Both the position numbers and the translations under genes were made by a program. This document shows positions 56,318-64,000 of a stretch of DNA of 64,000 nucleotides, one piece after another (within the stretch, counting starts at the first letter, position 1; every line of letters starts with the position of its first letter). Origin of the DNA: Tissierellales bacterium. GTDB lineage: Bacteria; Bacillota; Clostridia; Tissierellales; VENL01. The stretch covers positions 146,069 through 210,068 of the forward strand of contig JANQLB010000118.1 in assembly GCA_028280805.1 (NCBI GenBank). Direction: 5' to 3'. The notes under the pieces were generated by a model, which was not told the origin of the DNA, searched no databases, and saw only the letters and a list, made by a program, of their open reading frames with translations.

Positions 56318-57541
56318 ATGACAGAAAAAATTTATAAAGAAAATTCATATTTGAGAGAGCTGAGTGCAAAAGTTATAAAAAAGGAATATAAGGACGGTAT
56401 TTATCATATAATTTTAAATAGAACTTTATTCTATCCTCATTTTTGTGGTGGACAACCTAGGGATGAAGGTACCATAAACGATATACAAGTTATAGATGTT
56501 TATGAGCATGAAGAAAATATAGTACATGTGCTAGAGGAAGATATTTTAGATAATCAGGCAAATCTTGTTATTGATTGGGAGACAAGATTTACACATATGC
56601 AGCAGCATACTGGACAGCATATATTATCTACTGTATTTAGTAAGCTGTATAATGCAAAGACTATAGGATTTCATCTAGGTAGTGAATTTTCTTATGTTGA
56701 TATTAGTTTACCTCAGTTAGAAAACAGTGTTATAGAAAAAGTTGAAAATTTTGCTAATAAAATAGTCTTTTCTAATTTTGATATTAAGACTTATCAAATA
56801 GGCAAAAACGATGTATCAAACCTACCTTTAAGAAAATCTCCTTCTGTTGAAAAAAACATTAGAATTGTAGAGATAGACAATATTGATTATACTCCTTGCT
56901 GCGGAACTCATGTAAGAAATACTGGAGAGGTTGGAATTATTAAGATTAGAAAATGGGAAAAATATAAGGGGAACGTTAGAATTGAATTTGTTTGTGGTAG
57001 TAGAGCTTTGAAAGATTATAGATGGAAAAACAGATATATAAACGATATTTCTAATCTGCTTTCACTTAAAGACTCTAATACTTTAGAAGGAGTTCATAGA
57101 GTTTTTGAAGAGAATAAACTTCAATCTAAAGAAATCAGAGATTTAAAAAGTAAGCTTATGGAATATGAAATTAAGGAAATTATCAATAGCTCAAAGGATT
57201 ATAGAAGCGTAAAAATCATTTCAAATATATACACTGATAGAAGCTTTAAGGATATAAGGTATATGACTGCGAAAATTATAGAGAACCCGTCTTTTGTTGC
57301 TGTTATGGCAGTAATTGAAAAAGATAAATGTCAAATTATCTTATCAAGGTCTAAGGATATAAACATAGACATGAAAAATATCTTTAACAATGTTATTGGC
57401 ATTATTGAAGGTCAAGGTGGGGGAAATCCTCAAATGACACAAGGCGGAGGAACAAATGTTGATAATCTTAATAAATGTATATCTACGAGTCTATCTTTGA
57501 TTAAGAAAGAACTTGAGTCTTTAGGCTCAGCAAGATGCTGA
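56318..57541 (+). CDS. Alanyl-tRNA editing protein (AlaX-L type with DHHA1 domain)
   Basis: A 407-residue stand-alone relative of the AlaRS editing half. It removes mischarged Ser or Gly from tRNA-Ala. The beta-barrel domain leads, then the zinc-editing motifs HTGQHILS (about 92-99) and CCGTHVRNTGEVG (about 191-203), then a coiled coil and the DHHA1 domain ending in GQGGGNPQMTQGGG (about 367-380). There is no aminoacylation domain. The second in-frame ATG is chosen because the first overlaps the AAAGG site. Its 3' end overlaps the amidohydrolase stop on the other strand by 15 bases. Confidence 0.93.
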   Translation: MTEKIYKENSYLRELSAKVIKKEYKDGIYHIILNRTLFYPHFCGGQPRDEGTINDIQVIDVYEHEENIVHVLEEDILDNQANLVIDWETRFTHMQQHTGQHILSTVFSKLYNAKTIGFHLGSEFSYVDISLPQLENSVIEKVENFANKIVFSNFDIKTYQIGKNDVSNLPLRKSPSVEKNIRIVEIDNIDYTPCCGTHVRNTGEVGIIKIRKWEKYKGNVRIEFVCGSRALKDYRWKNRYINDISNLLSLKDSNTLEGVHRVFEENKLQSKEIRDLKSKLMEYEIKEIINSSKDYRSVKIISNIYTDRSFKDIRYMTAKIIENPSFVAVMAVIEKDKCQIILSRSKDINIDMKNIFNNVIGIIEGQGGGNPQMTQGGGTNVDNLNKCISTSLSLIKKELESLGSARC

Positions 57542-59176
57542 GCCTGTTTGACTATTATAAACAATTTTTCCACCTAACATAGTCATGTCTATCTTTAAAT
57601 CTTTGATGTTGTCTTTTGGTATCTTTGTTATGTTATCAGAAAGAATAACTAAATCAGCAAGCATACCTTCTTTAATCTTACCTTTTATATTTTCCTCAAA
57701 GGTACTATAAGCTGAATTAGTAGTATAAAGCTTTAAAGCATCATATAAACCTAAGCACTCTTCTTTATACCATCCATCACTTGGGTTTCCATTTAAATCT
57801 TTTCTTGTAACAGCCGAATATATTCCTAAAATTGGGTCAAAAGGCTCAATAGGACAATCAGAACTTCCTGAGATATGAATACCCATATCAAGCATTGTTT
57901 TCCAAGCATAACTTGTTTTCATTCTTTCTTTTCCTACTCTGTCTTCTGCCATATACATGTCGGTTTTCATGAAAACAGGCTGTATATCAGCAACAGCATT
58001 TAATTTTTTAAACTTTTCAAAAATTTCTTTAGAACAAATTTGGGCATGAATTATTCTAAATCTTGGATCATCTTTTGGATAAGCTTGGTTTATAGAGTTA
58101 TAAGCATCCAGTATTTGATTCATACATCTATCGCCTATTGCATGAACTGCTAGCTGTAATCCATTTTTATGAGCTGTTTCTAACATTTGATATATTTCTT
58201 TATCACTATATATTAAAACTCCGTCTGTATTTTGGTCATCACTATATGGATCTTCTAAAGCAGCAGTCCTTGATCCTAAAGAACCATCAGCTAATACCTT
58301 TAAAGGTCCAAATTTTAAGTTTTCATCTCCATCTCCTGTCTTAATATGGAGCTTTAAAAAAGAATTTAAATTTTGGATATTTTTAAACAGCATCTGTAAA
58401 TTTACTCTGGCATTAAGTCTTCCTTCATTCTTTAATTCATGATAAGCCTTTATAACACTTTCATATGAATCCATATGAGAAAAATCGTCAGTCTGAATTG
58501 AAGTTATACCGGTTTTATTGGCATTACTAACTGCTTTTAATATTAAATCTTTAATCTTATCAATATCATTTGACTTAGGGATTTTTTCATATGCCATGTA
58601 AAGAGCATTTTCTCTTAATATACCTGTAGGCTCTCCTGTATCAGGGTCTTTGTCTATCCTTCCTCCATCCGGGTCAATAGTATCTTTATTGATACCTGCT
58701 AATTCTAAAGCTTTAGAGTTTACAACACATATATGTCCACAAACTCTAGATAAAAATACAGGTCTATCATTTATTATCTTATCTATATCTTCTTTACATG
58801 GAAGACGTCCTTCTTCAAAGTACACATGATTCCAGCCATAACCCACAACCCAGTCTTCAAATACTGTTATTTGTTCATTTTCAACAAAGCTAATAAGTTT
58901 ATTCTGCATAGTAACTATAGAATCAATTTCAAATAGGTCTGCTTTAAATTGAGAAAAGCTATAATTTAGTAAATGCATGTGACTATCGTTAAAACCCGGT
59001 AAAAGTGTCCTACCTTTTAGGTCGATTTTTTCTGTGTATTCATCAATATATTTATTCCCACTTTCTAAACTTCCACAAAAAGCTATTTTGTCATCTTCTA
59101 CTACAACACATTCTACACTCATAACCTCATCTTCCATAGTTAAGATATTTCCATTATAAAAAAACTTTTTATTCAA
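57527..59176 (-). CDS. YtcJ-like metal-dependent amidohydrolase
   Basis: A 549-residue amidohydrolase of the YtcJ/AepA group. Metal ligands are seen in NDSHMHLLNYSFSQFK (HxH, about residues 63-78), then the carboxylated-Lys-like region LKVLADGSLGSRTAAL, then HAIGDRCMNQIL and GSSDCPIEPFDPILGIYSAV. The reaction is not known for most members; N-acyl or formamide hydrolysis has been shown in some. AGGAGGTTAGG precedes the ATG. Probably monocistronic. Confidence 0.85.
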   Translation of the reverse strand: MNKKFFYNGNILTMEDEVMSVECVVVEDDKIAFCGSLESGNKYIDEYTEKIDLKGRTLLPGFNDSHMHLLNYSFSQFKADLFEIDSIVTMQNKLISFVENEQITVFEDWVVGYGWNHVYFEEGRLPCKEDIDKIINDRPVFLSRVCGHICVVNSKALELAGINKDTIDPDGGRIDKDPDTGEPTGILRENALYMAYEKIPKSNDIDKIKDLILKAVSNANKTGITSIQTDDFSHMDSYESVIKAYHELKNEGRLNARVNLQMLFKNIQNLNSFLKLHIKTGDGDENLKFGPLKVLADGSLGSRTAALEDPYSDDQNTDGVLIYSDKEIYQMLETAHKNGLQLAVHAIGDRCMNQILDAYNSINQAYPKDDPRFRIIHAQICSKEIFEKFKKLNAVADIQPVFMKTDMYMAEDRVGKERMKTSYAWKTMLDMGIHISGSSDCPIEPFDPILGIYSAVTRKDLNGNPSDGWYKEECLGLYDALKLYTTNSAYSTFEENIKGKIKEGMLADLVILSDNITKIPKDNIKDLKIDMTMLGGKIVYNSQTGSASC

Positions 59177-59372
59177 CAGCCTAACCTCCTAATTTAAATA
59201 TATGATATACTTTAAATAATAAATAACTATTTTAAATCATAGACTTAAAATATGTATTCTGCTATACTGGATATGAAATTTTAAAATCATAATTATTATA
59301 ACACATTAATCACTTTGATAAAATAATATACGTACTCGTTTTTTTACATAATATTAATCTAAGGAGGATGAC

Positions 59373-59846
59373 ATGAAGGATATAGTTATTGAAAGACTTG
59401 ATGAAAGAGGAGTTACAATTGAATCAATGGCAGAGCTTGTGTTCGAGCTTCAAAAGCAATACTTAGATATAACCATGGAAGAAGCTGTTGAAAATGTTGA
59501 AGCAGTTCTTATGAAAAGAGAGGTTCAAAATGCTATATTAACAGGTATTGAAATAGATTTATTAGCAGAAAAAGGTCTTATACGTGAACCAATCCTTAAA
59601 ATAATTCAAAATGATGAATCTCTATATGGTATAGATGAAATTTTAGCACTTAGTATAACAAATGTCTACGGTTCTATTGGTTTTACTAACTTTGGTTATT
59701 TAGATAAGATAAAACCCGGTGTAATAGGTAAACTTGATAAAATAGGTAAAACAACCGGTAAGGTACATACTTTTCTCGATGATTTAATTAGTGGTATTGT
59801 AGCGGCAGCGTGTGGAAGAGTTGCCCATTCACATGGTGATGACTAA
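59373..59846 (+). CDS. pgpA: PgpA/YutG-type phosphatidylglycerophosphatase-like protein
   Basis: A 157-residue protein of the PgpA-like family. Typical signals are an N-terminal helical region (ERLDERGVTIESMAELVFEL), a mid segment GIDEILALSITNVYGSIGFTNFG, and the C-terminal motif FLDDLISGIVAAACGRVAHS. It lacks clear membrane helices, like the soluble YutG form. It likely removes phosphate from phosphatidylglycerol phosphate, the product of PgsA (left window edge). AAGGAGG precedes the ATG; a terminator follows. Confidence 0.82.
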   Translation: MKDIVIERLDERGVTIESMAELVFELQKQYLDITMEEAVENVEAVLMKREVQNAILTGIEIDLLAEKGLIREPILKIIQNDESLYGIDEILALSITNVYGSIGFTNFGYLDKIKPGVIGKLDKIGKTTGKVHTFLDDLISGIVAAACGRVAHSHGDD

Positions 59847-59849
59847 GTC

Positions 59850-59883
59850 AAAATACTCTAGTTCTCAAAACTAGAGTATTTTA
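59850..59883. terminator. Bidirectional terminator
   Basis: Perfect 13-bp stem AAATACTCTAGTT / AACTAGAGTATTT with a 5-base loop and A/T runs at both ends. It separates the convergent pgpA and namA-like genes. Confidence 0.9.
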
Positions 59884-59886
59884 CAT

Positions 59887-60900
59887 TTATTTTATTGCTC
59901 TATCATATTGCTGTGGTATAAATATTTCTATTTTATTTCTAAGAGCTTCAAGTATCGGCCAATATGGATTTTTTAATAATTCTCTGCCTAATGCAGTTAA
60001 ATCAGCTCTGCCATTTGATAATATTTCTTCTGCCTGTTCATATTTTGTAATCATTCCTACAGCAATAGTTGGAATATTACACTGAGTCTTTATAGCTTCA
60101 CAATATTTAACCTGATAGCCCGGATATACATTAATATCTGCTGCATCAATACCTCCAGAACTAACATGTACTATATCTATATCATTTTTTATGCGGTTGA
60201 TAATATCTATCATTTGTTTTATGTCTATACCACCTTGTAAATAATCATCTGCTGACACTCTAAGTAATATAGGTTTTTGATCCTCCCAAACTTCTTTAAT
60301 TGCTTTTATTATTTGGTTTAAGAACCTAACACGATTTTCAAGACTTCCTCCATACTTGTCTTGTCTTTTATTAGCTATTGGTGATAAAAACTGATGTATA
60401 AGATATCCATGTGCTGCATGAATTTCTATAGTATCAAAGCCTGCTTCGTCAGCTCTTCTGGCAGCTTCTTTAAATGCTTTAATTATGTCATTTATTTCAT
60501 CCTCAGTAAGCTCATTAGGAACAGGATAATTACCACTAAATTCAAATGAACTTGGAGCTACATTTTCTTCATTCTTTACTCCACATTTTCTTCCGGCATG
60601 AGCAAGCTGTAATCCAACCTTTGAACCTTCTTTATGGCACCCTTTAACTATATCTTTTAAACCATTTACATGATTTTCAGACCATATTCCTAAGTCATTA
60701 CCTGAAATTCTTCCATTTGGTAATACAGCTGTTGCTTCTACAATTATTAAACCAACCTGTCCAACTGCTCTGCTTTTATAGTGAGTTAAATGCCAGTCAT
60801 TTACCATTCCTTCATTATTAGAAGTATACATACACATTGGAGCCATAACTATTCTATTTTTTAGTTCTAAGTTTTTAATCTTAAATTTCTCATACAGCAT
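59887..60900 (-). CDS. namA: NADPH dehydrogenase / ene-reductase of the YqjM (NamA) type
   Basis: A 337-residue FMN-dependent old-yellow-enzyme family protein. Cys23 in APMCMYTS is the redox-modulating Cys of the YqjM branch, followed by QLAHAGRKCG, and the substrate-binding histidines in IHAAHGYLIHQFLSP (about 163-177). The C-terminal Arg334, used across the dimer in YqjM, is also present. It would reduce electrophilic alkenes. The start and a plain AGGAGTTG site fit. Physiological substrate unknown. Confidence 0.93.
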   Translation of the reverse strand: MLYEKFKIKNLELKNRIVMAPMCMYTSNNEGMVNDWHLTHYKSRAVGQVGLIIVEATAVLPNGRISGNDLGIWSENHVNGLKDIVKGCHKEGSKVGLQLAHAGRKCGVKNEENVAPSSFEFSGNYPVPNELTEDEINDIIKAFKEAARRADEAGFDTIEIHAAHGYLIHQFLSPIANKRQDKYGGSLENRVRFLNQIIKAIKEVWEDQKPILLRVSADDYLQGGIDIKQMIDIINRIKNDIDIVHVSSGGIDAADINVYPGYQVKYCEAIKTQCNIPTIAVGMITKYEQAEEILSNGRADLTALGRELLKNPYWPILEALRNKIEIFIPQQYDRAIK

Positions 60901-60935
60901 GGTGCTTAATCAACTCCTCTTAAGAAATTAAATAT

Positions 60936-60956
60936 AGGCGGTCGTAACGACCGCCT
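60936..60956 (-). terminator. Hairpin after pepP
   Basis: Perfect 9-bp GC-rich stem AGGCGGTCG / CGACCGCCT with a 3-base loop, seven bases beyond the pepP stop; tail only weakly T-rich. Confidence 0.7.
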
Positions 60957-60962
60957 TAATTA

Positions 60963-62210
60963 TTATTTCATAAATTCTTCTATTTCTTCTACAGTTCTAA
61001 TAATATCTTGAGATAGGTTTCTATGTCCATCTTCTGTTACTAATACATCATCCTCAATCCTAATACCTATTTTTTCTTCGGCAATATAAAGACCCGGCTC
61101 AACAGTTATAACCATTCCCGGAGCTAAATTTGTATCACGAGTACCTACATCATGAGTGTCAAGACCTAAATAATGGCTGACTCCATGGTAATAGTATTTA
61201 TTAATCTCAGAATCTTCTTTAATTAAACCTAATTTTTTACATCCCTCTATTAGAACTTTTTTACATATTTTATTTAATTCTTCAAATGGAAGTCCGGGTT
61301 TTACAGCCTTTGTAGTTTCTTGCAATGCCTTTAAGACAATATTGTAAATTTCCTTCTGTCTATCAGTGAATTTTCCATTTGATGGGAAAGTTCTGCTTAT
61401 ATCTGCACAATAATTATCATATTCTGCACCTAAATCAAATAGTATCAATTCATTTTCTTCAACAATCTTTCTATTTTCAATATAGTGTAATATAACTGCA
61501 TTTTCACCGGAAGCTGCGATAGTTCTAAAAGCATTACTCTGAGCCCCTAAAGATTTAATAGTAAAGTCAAAGTACGCTTCCATCTCATATTCTTTCATTC
61601 CCGGTCTCATGTTTCTTAGGATGTTTTTAATACCTTCATTAGTAATTTCTACTGCCTTGGTCATCTTTTCAATTTCTTCATCATTCTTAATTATTCTTAA
61701 TTGTGCTATGCTTTCAAATATATTCTTTATATATAGATATGGATATCTTTCTTTTACCTGCTTAGCAAATTTAACTCCTTCATTATCTATAGAATCCCAG
61801 CCTCTTTTTTCTAAATCAAGGTATAGGTATTCATAAGAATTTGTTAATAATGCTTTATTAAAGAAATTCTTAAAACCATTAACATATTCAATTTTTTCTA
61901 TTCCTGATATTTCTTGAGCTTCTTCTTTTCTCATCCTCCTGCCAATCCATTTCTCAACATCAGGATTAATTTCTTCAATGAAAAGTGTTTCCTTTACTTG
62001 ATTGTTTCTCTTACTAATAAGTAGTATAAAATTTTCTCTTTCCAATCCAGTTAGATAATAAAAATTCCTGTTAGCTGTATAGTTATATTGCTGGTCGGCA
62101 CTTCTTTGAGGTGCTTCACTAGAAAATAATACCAAAATAGAGTTATCATCTAAAGCTTCAATAAGCTTTTTTCTGTTATTACTAAAAAAATCAGTACTCA
62201 TTTTTTTCAT
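60963..62210 (-). CDS. pepP: Xaa-Pro aminopeptidase
   Basis: A 415-residue M24B metallopeptidase that removes residues before proline. The N-terminal creatinase-type domain covers about 1-170 (SSEAPQRSADQQYNYTANRN). The catalytic domain has FDLGAEYDNYCADISRTFP (Asp pair), HGVSHYLGLDTHDVG (His) and TVEPGLYI (Glu), plus a final Glu in GIRIEDDVLVTEDG. The ATG of MKKMSTDFF follows GGAAGG; the GTG upstream in frame overlaps that site. Monocistronic, downstream of cobT's terminator. Confidence 0.93.
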   Translation of the reverse strand: MKKMSTDFFSNNRKKLIEALDDNSILVLFSSEAPQRSADQQYNYTANRNFYYLTGLERENFILLISKRNNQVKETLFIEEINPDVEKWIGRRMRKEEAQEISGIEKIEYVNGFKNFFNKALLTNSYEYLYLDLEKRGWDSIDNEGVKFAKQVKERYPYLYIKNIFESIAQLRIIKNDEEIEKMTKAVEITNEGIKNILRNMRPGMKEYEMEAYFDFTIKSLGAQSNAFRTIAASGENAVILHYIENRKIVEENELILFDLGAEYDNYCADISRTFPSNGKFTDRQKEIYNIVLKALQETTKAVKPGLPFEELNKICKKVLIEGCKKLGLIKEDSEINKYYYHGVSHYLGLDTHDVGTRDTNLAPGMVITVEPGLYIAEEKIGIRIEDDVLVTEDGHRNLSQDIIRTVEEIEEFMK

Positions 62211-62316
62211 ATATTTCACCTTCCTACCTTTTTATAATCTATATTATTCTTCTATATAAAAGATAAAATTCCTTCTAAAATCTTTCGAGTGTCTAAAATA
62301 TATTTTTAAAATAACA

Positions 62317-62344
62317 AAATCCTAAGGACAACTCCTTAGGATTT
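62317..62344 (-). terminator. Terminator after cobT
   Basis: Perfect 12-bp stem AAATCCTAAGGA / TCCTTAGGATTT with a 4-base loop, then TTGTTATTTT in the minus-strand sense. Confidence 0.9.
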
Positions 62345-62347
62345 ATA

Positions 62348-63397
62348 TTATACTACTTCTATTCCTGATTCTGTAAAAGTTATCATTTCTTTATTCATGA
62401 ATGTTGCAGCTTCTATAATATTAAAAGCTAATACTGCTCCTGTTCCTTCTCCCAATCTCATATTCATATTTATCATTGGTTCAAACCCTAAGAGCTTAGA
62501 AGCAAATCGAGCTCCTTTTTCTCTTGAAGAATGAGATGGAATTAAAAAATCTTTGACTTTAGGTTCAATAGAACATGCTATTAAAGCAGCCGCTGTAGAA
62601 ATAAATCCATCTACTACAATTGGAACTCTATATGCTGCTCCTGCCAGCATGACACCAGCCATACCTCCTATTTCTAATCCTCCGACTTTTCTTAAAACAT
62701 CAATTGCATCTTGAGGATCAGGTTTGTTAATTGCTATACTTCTATTTATTATTTCTATTTTATCTCCTAGTTTTTCCTCGGGTAAGTTTGCTCCTACTCC
62801 TGTAACCTCCTTAGGCAGAACATTGCCTAGAACTGAAACTATAGCAGAGCTGGGCGTTGTATTCCCAATTCCCATTTCTCCAGTAGCTATAAGGTTATTG
62901 CCTTTTTGTATCTCCTCTATTGCTATTTCTATTCCTATTTCTAGTGACTTAACTGCTTCTTCTCTAGTCATAGCAGCACCTTTTGAGATATTATCAGTTC
63001 CATACTTAACTTTTTTATGAGTAATATTTTTATCACTAATATCAGAAGCTATTCCTATATCTATAATTCTAATATCAGCATCTGCCTGCTTAGCTAACGC
63101 ACATACTCCAGTTACTCCTTTAGCAAAGTTCATAGTCTGTATAGCTGTAACTGCTTGAGGAGCAGCTGCAACTCCTTCGTCACAAACACCATGATCTGCA
63201 CACATAACTATTACAGATTTACCTTTTATCTCCGGATATAGTTCTCCAGTTATACCAGATAACTGCTCTGCAATTTCCTCAAGTTTCCCTAAACTCCCTT
63301 GAGGTTTAACCAGTAAATCAATCCTCTGTCTTGCCTTTTCTTTAATTTCTAAATTTAGTCCTTCAATTTTTAATAATGTTTCATTTAATAATTTCAT
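62348..63397 (-). CDS. cobT: Nicotinate-nucleotide--dimethylbenzimidazole phosphoribosyltransferase
   Basis: A 349-residue CobT that makes alpha-ribazole phosphate for the lower ligand of cobalamin. Signatures: RIDLLVKPQGSLGKLEEIA (about 24-42), MCADHGVCDEGVAA (about 65-78), GEMGIGNTTPSSAI (about 173-186), and MRLGEGTGAVLAF near the end (catalytic Glu region). A cobalamin riboswitch with a terminator precedes it, so it is repressed by B12. No other cob or cbi gene is in the window. A GGGGGC site precedes the ATG. Confidence 0.96.
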   Translation of the reverse strand: MKLLNETLLKIEGLNLEIKEKARQRIDLLVKPQGSLGKLEEIAEQLSGITGELYPEIKGKSVIVMCADHGVCDEGVAAAPQAVTAIQTMNFAKGVTGVCALAKQADADIRIIDIGIASDISDKNITHKKVKYGTDNISKGAAMTREEAVKSLEIGIEIAIEEIQKGNNLIATGEMGIGNTTPSSAIVSVLGNVLPKEVTGVGANLPEEKLGDKIEIINRSIAINKPDPQDAIDVLRKVGGLEIGGMAGVMLAGAAYRVPIVVDGFISTAAALIACSIEPKVKDFLIPSHSSREKGARFASKLLGFEPMINMNMRLGEGTGAVLAFNIIEAATFMNKEMITFTESGIEVV

Positions 63398-63441
63398 AAT
63401 TGCCCCCTTAAATTTAATTTTTATTTAAATTTTTTGTAAAT

Positions 63442-63489
63442 AAAAAAAGTCCAAGGTCTATTTATGAATAACAAACAGACCATGAACTT
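63442..63489 (-). terminator. Expression-platform terminator of the cobalamin riboswitch
   Basis: Stem AAGTTCATGGTCT / AGACCTTGGACTT (one mismatch and one G-T pair) with TTTTTTT after it in the minus-strand sense, between the aptamer and cobT. Confidence 0.85.
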
Positions 63490-63522
63490 TACCATCATTC
63501 ATGAAATACATTAAGTATCTCC

Positions 63523-63683
63523 AATTACAGGCAGGTCTCCTGGCTTAGCTTCTTCGCTTACTCACATCTTCCCAGAAAAAATCCAGTGATATATTGTAAT
63601 TAAGCTCTGCATTACAGTGGCGGGACCGCTGAAGATTTGAACTTCATTCCCTATTCTCCTTGATAATCAAGGCACCTGTAATT
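63523..63683 (-). ncRNA. Cobalamin (B12) riboswitch aptamer
   Basis: On the minus strand it reads, in order, the P1 arm AATTACAGG, GGTGCC, AATAGGGAAT, GGTCCCGCCACTGTAA (the B12 box core), a variable arm, GCCAGGAGACCTGCC, and the closing P1 arm CCTGTAATT. All landmarks of the family are in order. It lies 34 bases upstream of a terminator and about 125 upstream of cobT, so B12 should cause premature termination. Confidence 0.96.
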
Positions 63684-63705
63684 ACTATAAAATTATTTTA
63701 AAGAT

Positions 63706-63714
63706 ATTATAACA
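63706..63714 (-). promoter_or_regulatory. Extended -10 element for cobT and its riboswitch
   Basis: Minus-strand TGTTATAAT, about 23 bases upstream of the aptamer. The expected -35 position falls at or within the transposon end and has no TTGACA-like sequence. Confidence 0.5.
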
Positions 63715-63721
63715 TAAATGA

Positions 63722-64000
63722 GTGAACTACCCACCACTTTAGAATTGGGGGCTTCTTGGTCAATGTGGCTAACGCCACAAGTTTACCCAAGCTCTAAGGA
63801 CAGTACCTGCCCCGATTACCTATGTATCTTGTATTTATATAGCTAATTTTAGTAGATTTAGACTTGCATTATAGTCCCTATCAATTTCTAGTCCACATAC
63901 AGGGCAATTATAGGTTCTACATGACAAATCTTTTGTCTGACTTGATTTGTTACCACATTTAGAACAAAGTTGACTACTAGCATAATTAGATGGTGCTATT
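63722..64000 (-). mobile_element. IS200/IS605-family element, right end (partial)
   Basis: The end next to cobT shows the subterminal structures expected of IS200/IS605 right ends: a stem at 63730-63751 (CCCCCA paired with TGGTGGG, minus-strand sense) followed by TAGTTCAC, and an internal hairpin GTGGC-GTTA-GCCAC (63765-63778). It follows the tnpB stop. The same region in studied elements carries the 3' part of the omega RNA. The rest of the element is beyond the window edge. Confidence 0.75.
63835..64000 (-). CDS. tnpB: TnpB (OrfB) of the IS605 family, C-terminal part
   Basis: The last 54 codons are present. They read as the zinc-finger and RuvC-III end of TnpB: CSKCGN, then CPVCGLEIDRDYNASLNLL (a C-x2-C pair and RDxNAxxN), ending KLAI. 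TnpB is an RNA-guided nuclease that keeps the transposon in place. The N-terminal part lies outside the window. Confidence 0.93.
   Translation of the reverse strand, partial: IAPSNYASSQLCSKCGNKSSQTKDLSCRTYNCPVCGLEIDRDYNASLNLLKLAI

Overview
The window is a low-GC (AT-rich) chromosomal segment from a spore-forming, anaerobic Firmicute of the class Clostridia. Evidence for this includes the gene order rpsU-yqeY near hrcA-grpE-dnaK-dnaJ-prmA-rsmE-mtaB with a perfect CIRCE operator, sporulation genes (gpr, spoIIP, a CwlD-like amidase), pyruvate formate-lyase with its activase, an arginine deiminase operon and a glutamate 2,3-aminomutase. Strong AGGAGG-type ribosome binding sites and TTG/GTG starts are common. 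I cannot name the genus; a Tissierellales/Sedimentibacter-like organism is a guess. No rRNA, tRNA or CRISPR array was seen.

Layout. 1-3.7 kb: end of pgsA, a phosphohexomutase and deoB. 3.9-10.7 kb: an AlkX/YcaQ-like DNA glycosylase, two small tandem proteins of unknown function that look like diverged paralogues, a BlaI/BlaR1-like sensor pair with its operator, and an alkylsulfatase-type metallo-hydrolase. 10.7-23.1 kb: conserved translation and heat-shock block (yqeY, rpsU, HIT, mtaB, rsmE, prmA, dnaJ, dnaK, grpE, hrcA, hemW, lepA), all on the minus strand. 23.1-24.5 kb: a likely IS200/IS605 relic, an HxlR regulator and a GNAT acetyltransferase. 24.6-27.6 kb: pflB-pflA.

28-38.2 kb is a metal and oxidative-stress region. 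It holds a nickel superoxide dismutase with its maturation protease (sodN-sodX), a DtxR-family regulator with a Tro/Mnt/Znu-type metal ABC importer whose two permeases carry winged-helix-like tails, a gene remnant with an in-frame amber codon, and a pair of half-size ABC exporter-fold proteins behind a near-consensus Fur box. 38.4-46 kb: signal peptidase I, spoIIP, gpr, rpsT, holA and comEC. 46-49.6 kb: arcA-arcB-arcC behind a promoter and an ARG-box-like site. 49.8-53.1 kb: a metallo-hydrolase, a CwlD-like amidase, a DUF4177-like protein, an acidic protein, and what looks like the N-terminal domain of an N6-adenine methyltransferase without its catalytic half. 53.4-63.4 kb: glutamate 2,3-aminomutase, a membrane-anchored orphan, an AlaX-type editing protein, an amidohydrolase, PgpA-like phosphatase, NamA-like ene-reductase, Xaa-Pro aminopeptidase and cobT. 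cobT is preceded by a cobalamin riboswitch and a terminator. The right edge holds the 3' end of an IS200/IS605 tnpB whose transposon end abuts the cobT promoter.

The least explained items are the tandem proteins at 5.4-6.1 kb, two sets of dispersed non-coding repeats (47.1/56.2 kb and 42.0/50.8 kb), the methyltransferase fragment at 52.5 kb and the amber-interrupted remnant at 34.3 kb. All functional calls are from reading sequence motifs by eye; no database search was run.
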